From Aquipseudomonas alcaligenes (GTDB lineage: Bacteria; Pseudomonadota; Gammaproteobacteria; Pseudomonadales; Pseudomonadaceae): a stretch of DNA of 64,000 bases. The stretch spans positions 62,001-126,000 of the forward strand of contig NZ_FTNW01000008.1 of NCBI RefSeq assembly GCF_900156545.1. The letters are read 5' to 3'. Positions within the stretch are counted from its first letter, which is position 1; every line of letters begins with the position of its first letter. This document shows, one piece after another, positions 49,659 to 59,148 of the stretch. A program made the position numbers and the translations under genes. The notes below the pieces were generated by a model. That model was not told the DNA's origin. It saw only the letters and a list, made by a program, of their open reading frames with translations, and did no database searches.

Positions 49659-50426
49659 TCATTCGGCAATCTGCAGCTTGCGCGCCTCGCGGTACACGTA
49701 GCGTACCTTCTCGTATTCGAACGGGCTGTTGAGCTGGCCATAGCGGAAGCTGGTGCTGTCGCGCAGGTCGATCACGCGTAGGCCGGTGATTTCCGGGTGA
49801 TCGCTGCTGATCTCCGCCATGTTGAGGTAGTTGATCTGGTTCTCCGCGGCGAAGTCGAACACCCTGCCGCCGGTGTCGCGCAGGTTGGACGGACCGAGCA
49901 GCGGCAGCATGACGTAGGGACCGTCCGGCACGCCGTAGAAGCCCAGGGTCTGGCCGAAGTCCTCGCTCTGCTTGGGCAGGCCCATGCGCGTGGCCGGGTC
50001 CCACAGGCCGGCCACGCCGACCGTGGTGTTGAGCAGCAGGCGCCCGGTGGTCTGCAGCGAGCGCTTGCCCTTGAACTGCAGCAGGCTGTTGAGCAGGTTG
50101 GGTACATCGCCCAGGTTGCCGAAGAAGTTGTTCACGCCGGTGCGCACCAGGCCCGGGGTGACGTAGCGATAGCCGCGCACCACCGGCAGGAACACCCACT
50201 CGTCGAAGCGGTAGTTGAAGTGGTACACGCGGCGGTTCCACGACTCCCAGGGGTCGTAGACATGCAGGGCGCTTAGGGTGGAGCGCTCGAACTCGCGCTG
50301 GTCCAGGTGCGGGTTGAACTGCAGCTGCTGCATGGGGTTGGTGAAACCGTCGGGGTCGGTCTGGGTTTCGGCCTGGGCCAGGCTGGCGGCCAACAGCAGG
50401 GCAAGCGGGAACAGGTACTTAGCCAC
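49659..50426 (-). CDS. MlaA (VacJ) family protein lacking a lipobox
   Basis: A 255-residue MlaA/VacJ-family protein; MlaA removes mis-sorted phospholipids from the outer leaflet of the outer membrane. The family core YDPWESWNRRVYHFNYRFDEW starts at about residue 57, followed by RTGVNNFFGNLGDVPN and FGQTLGFYG. The signal peptide (cleavage after AQA, about residue 19) has no lipobox cysteine, so this is a soluble periplasmic paralogue or anchored differently. Its start overlaps the upstream hydrolase stop by 8 bp. Confidence 0.88.
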   Translation of the reverse strand: MAKYLFPLALLLAASLAQAETQTDPDGFTNPMQQLQFNPHLDQREFERSTLSALHVYDPWESWNRRVYHFNYRFDEWVFLPVVRGYRYVTPGLVRTGVNNFFGNLGDVPNLLNSLLQFKGKRSLQTTGRLLLNTTVGVAGLWDPATRMGLPKQSEDFGQTLGFYGVPDGPYVMLPLLGPSNLRDTGGRVFDFAAENQINYLNMAEISSDHPEITGLRVIDLRDSTSFRYGQLNSPFEYEKVRYVYREARKLQIAE

Positions 50427-51717
50427 GGAAGAACTCCAGCATGGCGTCGCCGTTGACGCGGTAGTTGAGGTTGCCGCAATGCCCGCCGCGCGGATAAAGA
50501 GTCAGGCGCTCGCCGAAGGTGCGGCGCAGGAAGCCGAGGTCGCCACGCCCCAGGATCAGGTCGTCGGCATTGTGCATCACCGCCACCTTGGGGCTCTTCT
50601 TCAGGTACTGCTCCAGGGCGTAAAGGCTGATCTGATCGTTCAGCTGCAGCAGGCTGCCACCGTCATAGGCCTTGCGCCAGTAAGGCAGCAGTTGCTCGAC
50701 GATGTAACAGTCGAAATCGCACTGCAGGGCGCGCTTGAAGAAAGGAGTCAGGCTGGTGCCTTCGCTGATCGGGTAGTGCGGCGGGGTGATCAGGCCGCGG
50801 CGGTTGATCAGGTCGGCGGTGAAGGCCATGTCAGATACCGAGAAACGGAACGAACTGCCGATCAGCATGGCCAGCTGTTCGTTGCTGAGCTTCTGGCCGG
50901 ACTGCTGGAAGTCGTAGAGCAGGGCCTCGTTCATGTCGATGTGGCCCTTTTCCTCGAAGTAGCGCGAGAGCTTGCCGAGGATCAGTTCGAAGTAGGTGGT
51001 GCCGTCGTCGACGCCCTTGACCCGGGTCTGCACCAGGCGGTCGAGGTTGGTTACCGAGGTGTAGAGGTTGACCGGCGGGTTGAGCAGCAGCACTCGCTTG
51101 AAGTTGAAGCTGCGCAGGCGCTCATCCAGCTCGCTGACAAAGGCGGCATTCAGCGCCCCCAGGCTGTAGCCGGTGAGGTGGTAGTCGCTGACGGCCAGCT
51201 TGGGGTGCTGGGCGCGCACGGCCATCATCACCCGGTACAGATCCTCGGCGTCCTGCCGTGACAGGCCGGGGGTGGCATTGCGCGAAGCGGCGCTGATGAA
51301 GTCGTAGCTGGTTGGCGAGGACAGCTGTACCACGTGATAGCCGGCGCCATAGAACAGGCGCTTGAGTTCTTCGGTCTTGCCGCTGGAGTAGCTGGCGCCG
51401 GTGCCGGCGATGATGAAGATCAGCGGCGCCTGGCCCTTCTGCTGGGCCAGGCGATAACGCAGCTTGGTCACCGACCAGAAGTTTTCCGGCAGCTGGAATT
51501 CACGCTCCGGGCGCAGCTTGAGGTCGTAGTCAGCCTGGTCGATCTCGTCGTCGCTGGGCACCGGCGAGCGCAGTTCCGGCGGCGTGGTGGCGATGGTCGC
51601 CTCGAAGGGGTTGGCCAGCGGGTAGCCGTAGCTGGCTACGTCAATGTCCGCCGCCAGCACTGGCGAACCGAGCAGCAGGCTGCCGAGCAGGGCGATGAAC
51701 GAAGGGAAACGGGGCAT
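50419..51717 (-). CDS. Secreted alpha/beta hydrolase, coupled to the MlaA paralogue
   Basis: A 432-residue exported protein (signal peptide cleaved after VLAA, about residue 22) with an alpha/beta hydrolase fold. The nucleophile serine is in GYSLGALN, with candidate acid D in HNADDLIL and His in GGHCGN. The intermediate region FIIAGTGASYSSGK would hold the oxyanion hole. Overlap with the VacJ-type gene implies a joint envelope function, possibly lipid or ester hydrolysis. Substrate unknown. Confidence 0.82.
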   Translation of the reverse strand: MPRFPSFIALLGSLLLGSPVLAADIDVASYGYPLANPFEATIATTPPELRSPVPSDDEIDQADYDLKLRPEREFQLPENFWSVTKLRYRLAQQKGQAPLIFIIAGTGASYSSGKTEELKRLFYGAGYHVVQLSSPTSYDFISAASRNATPGLSRQDAEDLYRVMMAVRAQHPKLAVSDYHLTGYSLGALNAAFVSELDERLRSFNFKRVLLLNPPVNLYTSVTNLDRLVQTRVKGVDDGTTYFELILGKLSRYFEEKGHIDMNEALLYDFQQSGQKLSNEQLAMLIGSSFRFSVSDMAFTADLINRRGLITPPHYPISEGTSLTPFFKRALQCDFDCYIVEQLLPYWRKAYDGGSLLQLNDQISLYALEQYLKKSPKVAVMHNADDLILGRGDLGFLRRTFGERLTLYPRGGHCGNLNYRVNGDAMLEFFRG

Positions 51718-51796
51718 GGGCCGGGTTCCTGGATAACGGAGGGTGAAGTGAATAACGGCGCTATGACAAGTGCAAGCGCTGCAAGTGCCGCAGCTG

Positions 51797-52363
51797 CTAA
51801 TCCAGCGCGCTGAGGCTCTGTACCCAGATCAGTTCGCAGGCACCTTGGCCGACATCCTCTCGGGTCAGTGAACTTTGCCAGTGAAAGCCATCGTCGCCGA
51901 CCACTCGCACCAACTGGCCGCTCAGGGCGATGCGCTGGCCCGGCTCTACCCGCTGCAGAGCCCTGGCCACCGTGGCATCGGCGGGAATCAGGTGCATATT
52001 GGCGCTGTGGATTTCGATCTCGCGACGGGGAATGGGGAAGTCGTCGGTGCGCCAGTGATACCAGCGGTTGCGCTGGCTGATGTCGATACGTGCCAGCACC
52101 TGAGGGTCGGCCATTGGGCCCCAGCCCAGCGCCAGGTCGGTGGGCGAGATTCGCGCGCCGCGGTCGAACAGGTAATCTTCGCGGCCCAGTACGCGGGCCT
52201 CCAGGCTGAAGTCCTGCAACGGCGTGATGGTGTGGCCATCGAGGCGGATCACGCCGTCCGGCGATGCCTGCTGCGGGGGTTCGGATGGCAGACGCAGCCA
52301 TTGCCAGCCAAGTGCGAGCAGCATCAGCAGGGTCAGGGCGAGGAGCAGGCGGCGTGCGGTCAT
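51797..52363 (-). CDS. Conserved hypothetical membrane-anchored protein (188 residues)
   Basis: I do not recognise a named family. A single N-terminal membrane helix (about residues 4-22, LLLALTLLMLLALGWQWL) is followed by a periplasmic domain. Motifs such as LEARVLGREDYLFDRGARISPTDLALGWG and WYHWRTDDFPIPRREIEIHSANMHLIPA suggest a beta-rich enzyme-associated fold. The protein does not look truncated. The ATG at 52361-52363 places the helix at the terminus. It is 79 bp upstream of the alpha/beta hydrolase gene. Confidence 0.65.
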   Translation of the reverse strand: MTARRLLLALTLLMLLALGWQWLRLPSEPPQQASPDGVIRLDGHTITPLQDFSLEARVLGREDYLFDRGARISPTDLALGWGPMADPQVLARIDISQRNRWYHWRTDDFPIPRREIEIHSANMHLIPADATVARALQRVEPGQRIALSGQLVRVVGDDGFHWQSSLTREDVGQGACELIWVQSLSALD

Positions 52364-52447
52364 GGGGCTAATTCTAGTGTTGCGGTCTTGCACTCGGGCA
52401 CGAGCAGATTAAGCTGGTCGCCTTTTTCGGACCACCGGAGCGTCAAG

Positions 52448-52816
52448 ATGTCCCGCCATATTCCCTTCCTGCTGTTGCTGTTGGTGCTGCCCCTGTGGCT
52501 GGCGGCCAGCTACGGCGTGCGTTTCGCCCTGATGGAGGACGGCCAGTGGGTGGGTATCTGCGTCGAGCAGGCGGCGCGCTGGGAATGCCAGGCCCGTGCC
52601 GGGCTGGGATACCTGATTCACTTCCGGGTGATTGCCTGGACCGCACTGGTGTTGGCGGTGGTTGGCTTCATCGCTCCGGGCAAGGCTGGTCGGGTGTTGG
52701 CCGCCCTGGCGCTGTTCTTCGGCATTCCCGCGCTGGTGCTGTATAGCGCCAGCCTGGCGGTGTTCGCCCTGGTGCTGGCGGGCCTGCGGCTGGTGCGGGC
52801 GCCCCGCGCCGCCTGA
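52448..52816 (+). CDS. Small hypothetical membrane protein (122 residues)
   Basis: A 122-residue protein with three or four hydrophobic helices (about 5-25, 55-75, 82-112) and a central CVEQAARWECQARAG segment with two cysteines likely in the periplasm. No family recognised. GGAG is present 9 bp before the ATG. Divergent from the 188-residue gene and convergent with the GH17 gene. Confidence 0.65.
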   Translation: MSRHIPFLLLLLVLPLWLAASYGVRFALMEDGQWVGICVEQAARWECQARAGLGYLIHFRVIAWTALVLAVVGFIAPGKAGRVLAALALFFGIPALVLYSASLAVFALVLAGLRLVRAPRAA

Positions 52817-52855
52817 CGGCACGGGGCGGCAGGCGCCGCGCCTTAGAGCGAGCCT

Positions 52856-54418
52856 TCAGCCGCGCGAATGACGCAGGCTGCGCCACAGGGCGGCGACTAG
52901 CAGCGCGCTGGTCAGCGCCCAGCCGATGGCTTGCAGGTTGTGCAGGCCTTCCTGGTACAGCTGCGGCGCGATACCGGCACCGATGATCACGGTCAGCAGG
53001 GCGATCTCGCGGCGTGGCGCGCGCACCGGTCGGCACAGGTAAACCAGCGCCGGCAGTAGCAGGGCCAGGCTGGGGAAGCTGCGGTAGCGCGAGTCGAACA
53101 CCAGTCCGAGCATCAGAACCGCACCGGCAAAGCCGGCTGCCGCCAGCCACCAGCCGCCGCGCGCCTCCAGCCAGGCGAAGACGCGTTCGCGCCAGCCATT
53201 GCGCGACGACAGGGCCAGGATGGCATGCGCCATTACCAGCAGGTTGAGGCCGAGCAGGGCCGTCGCCCACAGCCATTCGCCCCAGTAGCGGCTGGTGATC
53301 AGCGCCAACTCACTCCAGCCCAGGCTACAGGCTGCACCCAACCCAGCAACGAGGGGTAGCAGTAGGGCGGCGCGCGGCGAGGCGGGACGTCCGGCCAGCA
53401 GCAGTGCGGCTAGCATCAGCAGGCCGCTGGCACCCAGCCAAAGCGGCCAGTGTGGCAGGTTGGACACCGGTCCGGCGAGGATGCCCTTGTCAGCGCGCTC
53501 GGCATCGTAGAGGCCCCAGAAGCCGCCGACGGCGCCCTCGCTGTCGCGCTTCCACGGCTGGTCGAAGGCTTCGATCAGGTTGTAGCGCCAGCCGTTGTCC
53601 TCGGCCAGCTTGACGAAACCACGGATGAACAGTGCTTCGTTGACCCGGCTCGGCAGCGCTGTCTCACGCTGGCGGCCCTCGCTGGGCCAGCCGGTTTCGC
53701 CGATCAGGATGTCCTTGGGCGCGTAGGCGCTGCCGAAGGCACGGCGCACGTTGGCGACCTGATTCAGCGCGGCGTCGATGCCGGTGGGATCGTCTTCCCA
53801 GTAGGGCAGCAGGTGGATGGTGAGGAAGTCCACCGCCGGTGCCATCTGCGGATGCTTGATCCAGAATTCCCAGACATCGGCATAGGTCACCGGCTGCTTC
53901 ACCGCCGCCTTGACCCGTGCGATCAGGGCGACCAGCTGGCTTTCGGTGGCTTCCTTGCGCAGCAGCACCTCGTTGCCGACGATGACTGCATCGATGACGT
54001 CCGGGTAGGTGTTGGCGGCGCTGATCAGCGCCTTGATCTCAAGCTCGGTGTCTGCCGGGTTGGCGCTGACCCAGGCGCCGGCCAGCATCTTCAGACCATG
54101 CTTGCGCGCCAGCTCCGGCAGGGCTTCCAGGCCGATCTGCGAGTAGGTACGGATGCAGGTAAAGCGCTGGGCGAGCAGCGCCAGGTCGGCATCGACCCGC
54201 TCGGGACGCAGCACGAAAGGCTGCTGGAAAGGCGACTGGTCCTTGTCGAACGGTGTGTAGGACGCGCACTGCAGCTTGTGCGTCGGCGTGGCGGCGTCGG
54301 GCAGTTCGACCGGCCGGCCGACCCAGTACCAGATGGCGGTGAGTGCCGCCAGGGCGATAAGCAGGGCCAGGGAGTAAGACAGAGCGGGAGAGCGCGACGT
54401 GGTGGTCATGGCATCCAT
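52856..54418 (-). CDS. Glycoside hydrolase family 17-type membrane protein (beta-glucan synthesis/modification)
   Basis: A 520-residue inner-membrane protein. After an N-terminal helix (about 15-33), a GH17 domain (about 45-320) carries the acid/base Glu in VIVGNEVLL and the nucleophile Glu in IGETGWP. Eight or more membrane helices follow to the C-terminus (about 335-515). The combination resembles NdvC-type proteins of cyclic beta-glucan synthesis, and glucosyltransferase-like transglycosylation is plausible. Starts at residue 1 or at Met4 are both possible. Confidence 0.87.
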   Translation of the reverse strand: MDAMTTTSRSPALSYSLALLIALAALTAIWYWVGRPVELPDAATPTHKLQCASYTPFDKDQSPFQQPFVLRPERVDADLALLAQRFTCIRTYSQIGLEALPELARKHGLKMLAGAWVSANPADTELEIKALISAANTYPDVIDAVIVGNEVLLRKEATESQLVALIARVKAAVKQPVTYADVWEFWIKHPQMAPAVDFLTIHLLPYWEDDPTGIDAALNQVANVRRAFGSAYAPKDILIGETGWPSEGRQRETALPSRVNEALFIRGFVKLAEDNGWRYNLIEAFDQPWKRDSEGAVGGFWGLYDAERADKGILAGPVSNLPHWPLWLGASGLLMLAALLLAGRPASPRAALLLPLVAGLGAACSLGWSELALITSRYWGEWLWATALLGLNLLVMAHAILALSSRNGWRERVFAWLEARGGWWLAAAGFAGAVLMLGLVFDSRYRSFPSLALLLPALVYLCRPVRAPRREIALLTVIIGAGIAPQLYQEGLHNLQAIGWALTSALLVAALWRSLRHSRG

Positions 54419-54473
54419 AGTTAGCGGGCGGCGAAGCCGCGCATCTTAACGGAGCCCCGGGCCCGCGCACAGC

Positions 54474-54698
54474 TCACCCGTGGTGATGCAGCCAGGCATG
54501 CCCTGGAATGGCACCGCTGTCGGCCTTGTTGCCCTCGATGCGTTTCCAGATCTTCTCGTGAAAGTAGAAGCCTACCGAGTTGCACAGCGGTTCCACCGCT
54601 GCCACCAGGCCGCCAACGGCCACACTGCCGGTCAGGGCGTAGGCCACGCCGAAAGCGATGCAGAAGTGCATGAGGGTGAAGGTGATGGTCTTGAGCAT
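54474..54698 (-). CDS. DUF2061 family small membrane protein
   Basis: A 74-residue protein matching DUF2061: two hydrophobic helices (about 1-20 and 28-45) with the family pattern LMHFCIAFGVAYALTGSVAVG and VEPLCNSVGFYFHEKIW. Function unknown. AGGTGCG precedes the ATG at 54696-54698; a longer frame upstream lacks family similarity. Confidence 0.83.
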   Translation of the reverse strand: MLKTITFTLMHFCIAFGVAYALTGSVAVGGLVAAVEPLCNSVGFYFHEKIWKRIEGNKADSGAIPGHAWLHHHG

Positions 54699-54911
54699 GA
54701 CGCACCTCGAATGAGAATTGTTGCATGTCGAGGTAAGGCTAGAGCCATTGTCGTGAGCACGGAAATACAGCGTTTGCATGGCTTGAATAGGTATAAGTCA
54801 ATATATCTTGGTGTGCTGATAGGTTTTGCGTTGAGCGCTGCTCGTCCCCCTCTGGCTAATCTAAGAGAGCGACATGGCGCTGTGCTGGATCGTCTTGCCC
54901 GGTAAATCTGT

Positions 54912-56141
54912 ATGTCCAATCCCACCGACGGTGATCGTCTCAGAATCCCTGTAGAGCAGTTGGTCATCGGCATGTATGTGGTCGAACTCGACCGGGCCTG
55001 GACCGAGACTGAATTCCTGTTTCAGGGGTTTCGCATACGCCAGCAGCAGGAGATTCGTCTTCTGCAGGAGATTTGCCAGTACGTCTGGGTAGACGCGCGG
55101 CGTTCGGTGGGTATTCGCCAGCAGGCTCAGGAGAACCAGGCCGCGAACCTGCAGCCGGTCATCAGCAAGGTTTCCTTCTCTGCCGAGATGGCCCAGGCCG
55201 AGCCGGCTTACCAGGCGGCGCGCGAGCAATCACAGCGCATACTGCAGGCCATCAAGCTGGGACAGGCGTTGGATGTGGCGGCGGTGAAGGAGGTGGTCAA
55301 GGGCTGTGTCGAGAGCATCCTGCGCAACCCCTCAGCCCTGCTCTGGCTGGCGCGTATAAAAAACAAGGATGAGTACACCTCCGAACACTCCCTGCGGGTG
55401 GCCATGCTGTCCATTGCTCTGGGCCGAGAGCTTGGCCTGTTGCCGCTGCAACTCGAACAGATCGGTGTCTGCGGCATGTTGCACGATGTCGGCAAGATCA
55501 AGGTGCCCAACGAAATCCTGAACAAGCCCGGCTCGCTCACGTCCGAAGAGATGTTGATCATGCAGAGCCACGCGGCGGAGGGGCGCAAGCTGCTGCTGAG
55601 TAACCAGCAAGTAACGGCGGCGACGGTCGATGTCGCCTATTGCCACCATGAGCGCCTCGATGGTCGGGGCTACCCGCGTGGTTTGGATGGTGCCCGTATT
55701 CCGTATTTCGCCAAGATAGTCGCGGTGGTCGACAGCTACGATGCGATCAACAGCGACCGTGTCTACAACAAGGGCAAATCATCCCTGGAGTCGCTACGCA
55801 TCCTGTTCGATGCCCGCGACAGCCATTTCGATGCCGATATCGTCAGGGCCTTCATCCACCTCATCGGCATTTATCCACCCGGAGAAATCGTCGAGTTCAG
55901 CAACGGCGAGGTCGGCATCATTATCGGCTGCCCGCCTGGCAACAAGCTCAAACCGCGCGTGCTGGTGGTGCTCGACGACCATAAGCAACGTTGCAAGGAG
56001 CGGGTGGTCGATCTCCAGGAGTCGCCTCGCGATACCTCCGGCAAGCCCTACAGGGTGAAGGAGGTGCTCAGCTGTGGCGCTTTCGGTATTTCCATCGATG
56101 AGTATCGTCAGCGCGGGCTTATCGTTCCCGGCAATCTCTGA
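54912..56141 (+). CDS. HD-GYP domain c-di-GMP phosphodiesterase with DUF3391
   Basis: A 409-residue cytoplasmic protein. N-terminal DUF3391 (about 10-140) is followed by an HD-GYP domain (about 150-330) with H191-D192 (HDVGKIKVP) and HHERLDGRGYP, the residues that bind the metal centre and define the GYP motif. It probably hydrolyses c-di-GMP to pGpG or GMP. The C-terminal 80 residues are a family tail. With the EAL-CBS-GGDEF gene it makes two c-di-GMP enzymes in the window. Confidence 0.93.
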   Translation: MSNPTDGDRLRIPVEQLVIGMYVVELDRAWTETEFLFQGFRIRQQQEIRLLQEICQYVWVDARRSVGIRQQAQENQAANLQPVISKVSFSAEMAQAEPAYQAAREQSQRILQAIKLGQALDVAAVKEVVKGCVESILRNPSALLWLARIKNKDEYTSEHSLRVAMLSIALGRELGLLPLQLEQIGVCGMLHDVGKIKVPNEILNKPGSLTSEEMLIMQSHAAEGRKLLLSNQQVTAATVDVAYCHHERLDGRGYPRGLDGARIPYFAKIVAVVDSYDAINSDRVYNKGKSSLESLRILFDARDSHFDADIVRAFIHLIGIYPPGEIVEFSNGEVGIIIGCPPGNKLKPRVLVVLDDHKQRCKERVVDLQESPRDTSGKPYRVKEVLSCGAFGISIDEYRQRGLIVPGNL

Positions 56142-56362
56142 CAAGCAGCGGTGATTCTGTTTATTCGATAGCCGTCGCGAAGCCCCGGCCGGCTTCGCAG
56201 CCCCGGCAGCATTCCGTTCAAGGCCCGCTCCGTTGATCGCACGTAAATGCTAAGACTTTGGTCGAGAACCGCCGCGGGCTACGACTAAGGTCGTCTGTCG
56301 TGCTTGCGTGGGTGCTCGCAGAGTGACCTCACCAGTAACTCGTGCTGTGGAGGACAACAACA
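56142..56362. other. Promoter region of the yjcH-actP operon
   Basis: A 221-bp gap with no gene. It contains a GC-rich stretch (GCCCCGGCCGGCTTCGCAGCCCC, about 56181-56203, described here by position) and a possible weak hairpin, then sequence up to the GGAGGA ribosome-binding site at 56348. Sigma-54 type GG-N10-GC elements are not obvious by eye. Confidence 0.4.
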
Positions 56363-56674
56363 ATGAACGACAGCGTCTACAAGCGGATTGAGGAAAGTCC
56401 GCGCTTCAAGGAGCTGGTCGCCAAGCGCGACCGCTTCGCCTGGATACTCTCTGCCATCATGCTCGGCCTCTACGTGGCCTTCATCCTGTTGATCGCCTTC
56501 GAGCCGCAAGTGCTCGGCATGCGCATCAGCGATGATTCGCCGATGACTCTGGGCATCCCGCTGGGCGTCGGTCTGATCCTCTCGGCCTTCGTGCTGACCG
56601 GTATCTACGTCAAGCGTGCCAATAGCGAATTCGACCGTCTGAACCAGGAAGTCCTGGCCGAGGTGCAGAAATGA
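56363..56674 (+). CDS. yjcH: DUF485 inner-membrane protein (YjcH)
   Basis: A 103-residue protein with two membrane helices (about 30-52 and 63-88) and the DUF485 N-terminus (ESPRFKELVAKRDRFAW). It is nearly always paired with acetate permease ActP. The actP ATG overlaps its stop (ATGA). GGAGGA lies about 12 bp before the ATG at 56363. Confidence 0.92.
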   Translation: MNDSVYKRIEESPRFKELVAKRDRFAWILSAIMLGLYVAFILLIAFEPQVLGMRISDDSPMTLGIPLGVGLILSAFVLTGIYVKRANSEFDRLNQEVLAEVQK

Positions 56675-58329
56675 TCGCGCGTATTCTCTCCACACTCGGC
56701 CTGCTGGCGCTGGCGCCGAGTCTCTGGGCGGCGGGTGCCATCGAAGGCGAGGTGCAGCGCCAGCCGCTGAACATGGCCGCCATCGTGATGTTCGTCGCGT
56801 TTGTCGGCTTCACCCTCTACATCACCTACTGGGCCTCCAAGCGCAGCAAGTCGGCGGCCGACTTCTATACCGCTGGCGGTGGCATCACCGGCTTCCAGAA
56901 TGGTCTGGCGATCGCGGGTGACTATATGTCGGCGGCGTCCTTCCTGGGGATCTCCGCCCTGGTGTTCGCCTCTGGCTACGACGGCCTGATCTACTCGATC
57001 GGCTTCCTCGTTGGCTGGCCGATCATCCTGTTCCTGATCGCTGAACGTCTGCGCAACCTCGGCAAGTACACCTTCGCCGACGTCGCCTCGTTCCGCCTCA
57101 AGCAGACTGAGATCCGTACCCTGTCCGCCAGCGGTACGCTGGTGGTGGTGGCCTTCTACCTGATCGCGCAGATGGTTGGTGCCGGCAAGCTGATCGAGCT
57201 GCTGTTCGGCCTCGACTACCACGTCGCCGTGATCCTGGTCGGTATCCTGATGGTCTGCTACGTGCTGTTCGGCGGCATGCTGGCTACCACCTGGGTACAG
57301 ATCATCAAGGCCGTGCTGCTGCTGTCCGGCGCCAGCTTCATGGCGCTGATGGTGATGAAGCACGTCAACTTCGACTTCGGCACCCTGTTCAGCGAAGCGG
57401 TCAAGGCGCACCCCAAAGGCGAGGCCATCATGAGCCCCGGCGGCCTGGTGAAAGACCCGATCTCGGCCATCTCCCTGGGCCTGGCGCTGATGTTTGGTAC
57501 TGCTGGCCTGCCGCACATCCTGATGCGTTTCTTCACCGTCTCCGATGCCAAGGAAGCCCGCAAGTCGGTGTTCTACGCCACCGGTTTCATCGGCTACTTC
57601 TACATCCTGACCTTCATCATCGGCTTCGGCGCGATCCTGTTGGTCGGCACCAACCCCGCTTTCAAGGATGCCGCTGGCGCCCTGATTGGCGGTAACAACA
57701 TGGCCGCCGTACACCTGGCCGATGCCGTGGGTGGCAGCCTGTTCCTCGGCTTCATCTCCGCCGTTGCCTTCGCCACCATCCTCGCGGTGGTTGCCGGCCT
57801 GACCCTGTCCGGCGCCTCTGCAGTGTCTCACGACCTGTATGCCAGCGTGATCAAGAAGGGCAAGGCCAACGAGAAGGATGAGCTGCGCGTGTCGAAGATC
57901 ACCACGCTGGTGCTCGGCGTGCTGGCCATCGGCCTCGGCATCCTGTTCGAGAAGCAGAACATCGCCTTCATGGTGGGTCTGGCCTTCTCCATCGCGGCCA
58001 GCTGCAACTTCCCGGTACTGATCCTCTCCATGTACTGGAAGAAGCTGACCACCCGCGGTGCCATGATCGGCGGCTGGATGGGCCTTGTCACTGCCGTGGT
58101 CCTGATGGTGCTCGGCCCGACCATCTGGGTGCAGATCCTCGGCAACGCCACGCCGATCTACCCGTACGAGTACCCGGCGTTGTTCTCCATCACCGTGGCC
58201 TTCATCGGTATCTGGTTCTTCTCGATTACCGACAAGTCCACTGCGGCTGACGAGGAACGCGCGCGCTTCTACCCGCAGTTCGTGCGCTCGCAGACCGGCC
58301 TGGGTGCCAGCGGCGCTGCGGCCCACTGA
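56671..58329 (+). CDS. actP: Cation/acetate symporter ActP
   Basis: A 552-residue sodium/solute symporter (SSS family) with 13 membrane helices preceded by a signal-peptide-like segment (LLALAPSLWAAG). Family motifs: ADFYTAGGGITGFQNGLAIAGDYMSAAS (about 65-95), the GGMLATTWVQIIKAVLL region and ASAVSHDLYAS. It takes up acetate and other short-chain carboxylates. It is translationally coupled to yjcH; a terminator follows. Confidence 0.96.
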   Translation: MIARILSTLGLLALAPSLWAAGAIEGEVQRQPLNMAAIVMFVAFVGFTLYITYWASKRSKSAADFYTAGGGITGFQNGLAIAGDYMSAASFLGISALVFASGYDGLIYSIGFLVGWPIILFLIAERLRNLGKYTFADVASFRLKQTEIRTLSASGTLVVVAFYLIAQMVGAGKLIELLFGLDYHVAVILVGILMVCYVLFGGMLATTWVQIIKAVLLLSGASFMALMVMKHVNFDFGTLFSEAVKAHPKGEAIMSPGGLVKDPISAISLGLALMFGTAGLPHILMRFFTVSDAKEARKSVFYATGFIGYFYILTFIIGFGAILLVGTNPAFKDAAGALIGGNNMAAVHLADAVGGSLFLGFISAVAFATILAVVAGLTLSGASAVSHDLYASVIKKGKANEKDELRVSKITTLVLGVLAIGLGILFEKQNIAFMVGLAFSIAASCNFPVLILSMYWKKLTTRGAMIGGWMGLVTAVVLMVLGPTIWVQILGNATPIYPYEYPALFSITVAFIGIWFFSITDKSTAADEERARFYPQFVRSQTGLGASGAAAH

Positions 58330-58351
58330 TCTACGCTCCGTGTGATCGACT

Positions 58352-58377
58352 GGGCAGCCTGCGGGCTGCCCTTTTTT
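58352..58377 (+). terminator. Terminator of yjcH-actP
   Basis: GGGCAGCC-TGCG-GGCTGCCC followed by six T residues, 22 bp after the actP stop. Confidence 0.93.
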
Positions 58378-58433
58378 ATGGGCGACGGTATGATCGCCGG
58401 CCACTCACAGGGACGAACCCAGGACACTCAAGG

Positions 58434-59141
58434 ATGAACACCACTTTCTCTCGCTGGGGCAGCGTTGCCCTGGCACTTTGTCTCAACCTGCTGGCTGGTT
58501 GCGCCTACCGCGGCGGCGACGTCGCCAGCGCCGCGGCCGAACCGCCCAGCGCCGGCTATTCCGCCGCCCAGGGGCAGGTCAGCGGCCGACTGCTGGTGTG
58601 GACTGCGGATTTCTCCATCGAGGTGGCTGATCTCGGCAAGTCCGCCGAGCAGCTCAGTGCGCGCATGGTCGCCCTCGGCGGCTACGTCGAGGAGAAGAGC
58701 GACGACGGCAGTCAGCGCCAGAGTTTCGTCTACCGCGTGCCCAAGGACGCCTTCAATGAAGCGCTGGGCGATGTCGAGCGCAGCGGCAGCGTGCTGTCGC
58801 GCCACGTCAAGGGCGAGGACGTCACCGAGCAGTACGTCGACGTAGAGACCCGCCTGAAGAACAACCTGGCCCTGCGCGACCGTTTCCGCGACCTGCTGGC
58901 CAAGGCCAAGGACGTCAAGGACATCCTGCTGATCGAGGCGGAGCTCAACCGCATCCAGTCGGAAGTCGACTCGATGGAGGCGCGCATGCGCGTGCTCAAG
59001 GACCAGATCCAGATGTCCACCATCCGCGTCGCGCTCCACCAGCAGGTGCCGCCCAAGCCGGCCACCATCTACGGCCCGCTGGGCTACCTGTACAAGGGCG
59101 CCGAGTGGTTCGTGATCAAGCTGTTCGTCATCCGCGAGTGA
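58434..59141 (+). CDS. DUF4349 domain lipoprotein
   Basis: A 235-residue predicted lipoprotein (lipobox LAGC, C22). The DUF4349 core is at about 50-220: LLVWTADFSIEVADLGKSAEQL, GGYVEEKSDDGS, and a coiled coil near 150-185 (DILLIEAELNRIQSEVDSMEARM). A C-terminal hydrophobic segment is typical of the family. Function unknown, presumably envelope. The 91-residue gene starts 7 bp after its stop. Confidence 0.85.
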   Translation: MNTTFSRWGSVALALCLNLLAGCAYRGGDVASAAAEPPSAGYSAAQGQVSGRLLVWTADFSIEVADLGKSAEQLSARMVALGGYVEEKSDDGSQRQSFVYRVPKDAFNEALGDVERSGSVLSRHVKGEDVTEQYVDVETRLKNNLALRDRFRDLLAKAKDVKDILLIEAELNRIQSEVDSMEARMRVLKDQIQMSTIRVALHQQVPPKPATIYGPLGYLYKGAEWFVIKLFVIRE

Positions 59142-59148
59142 ACTGAGC

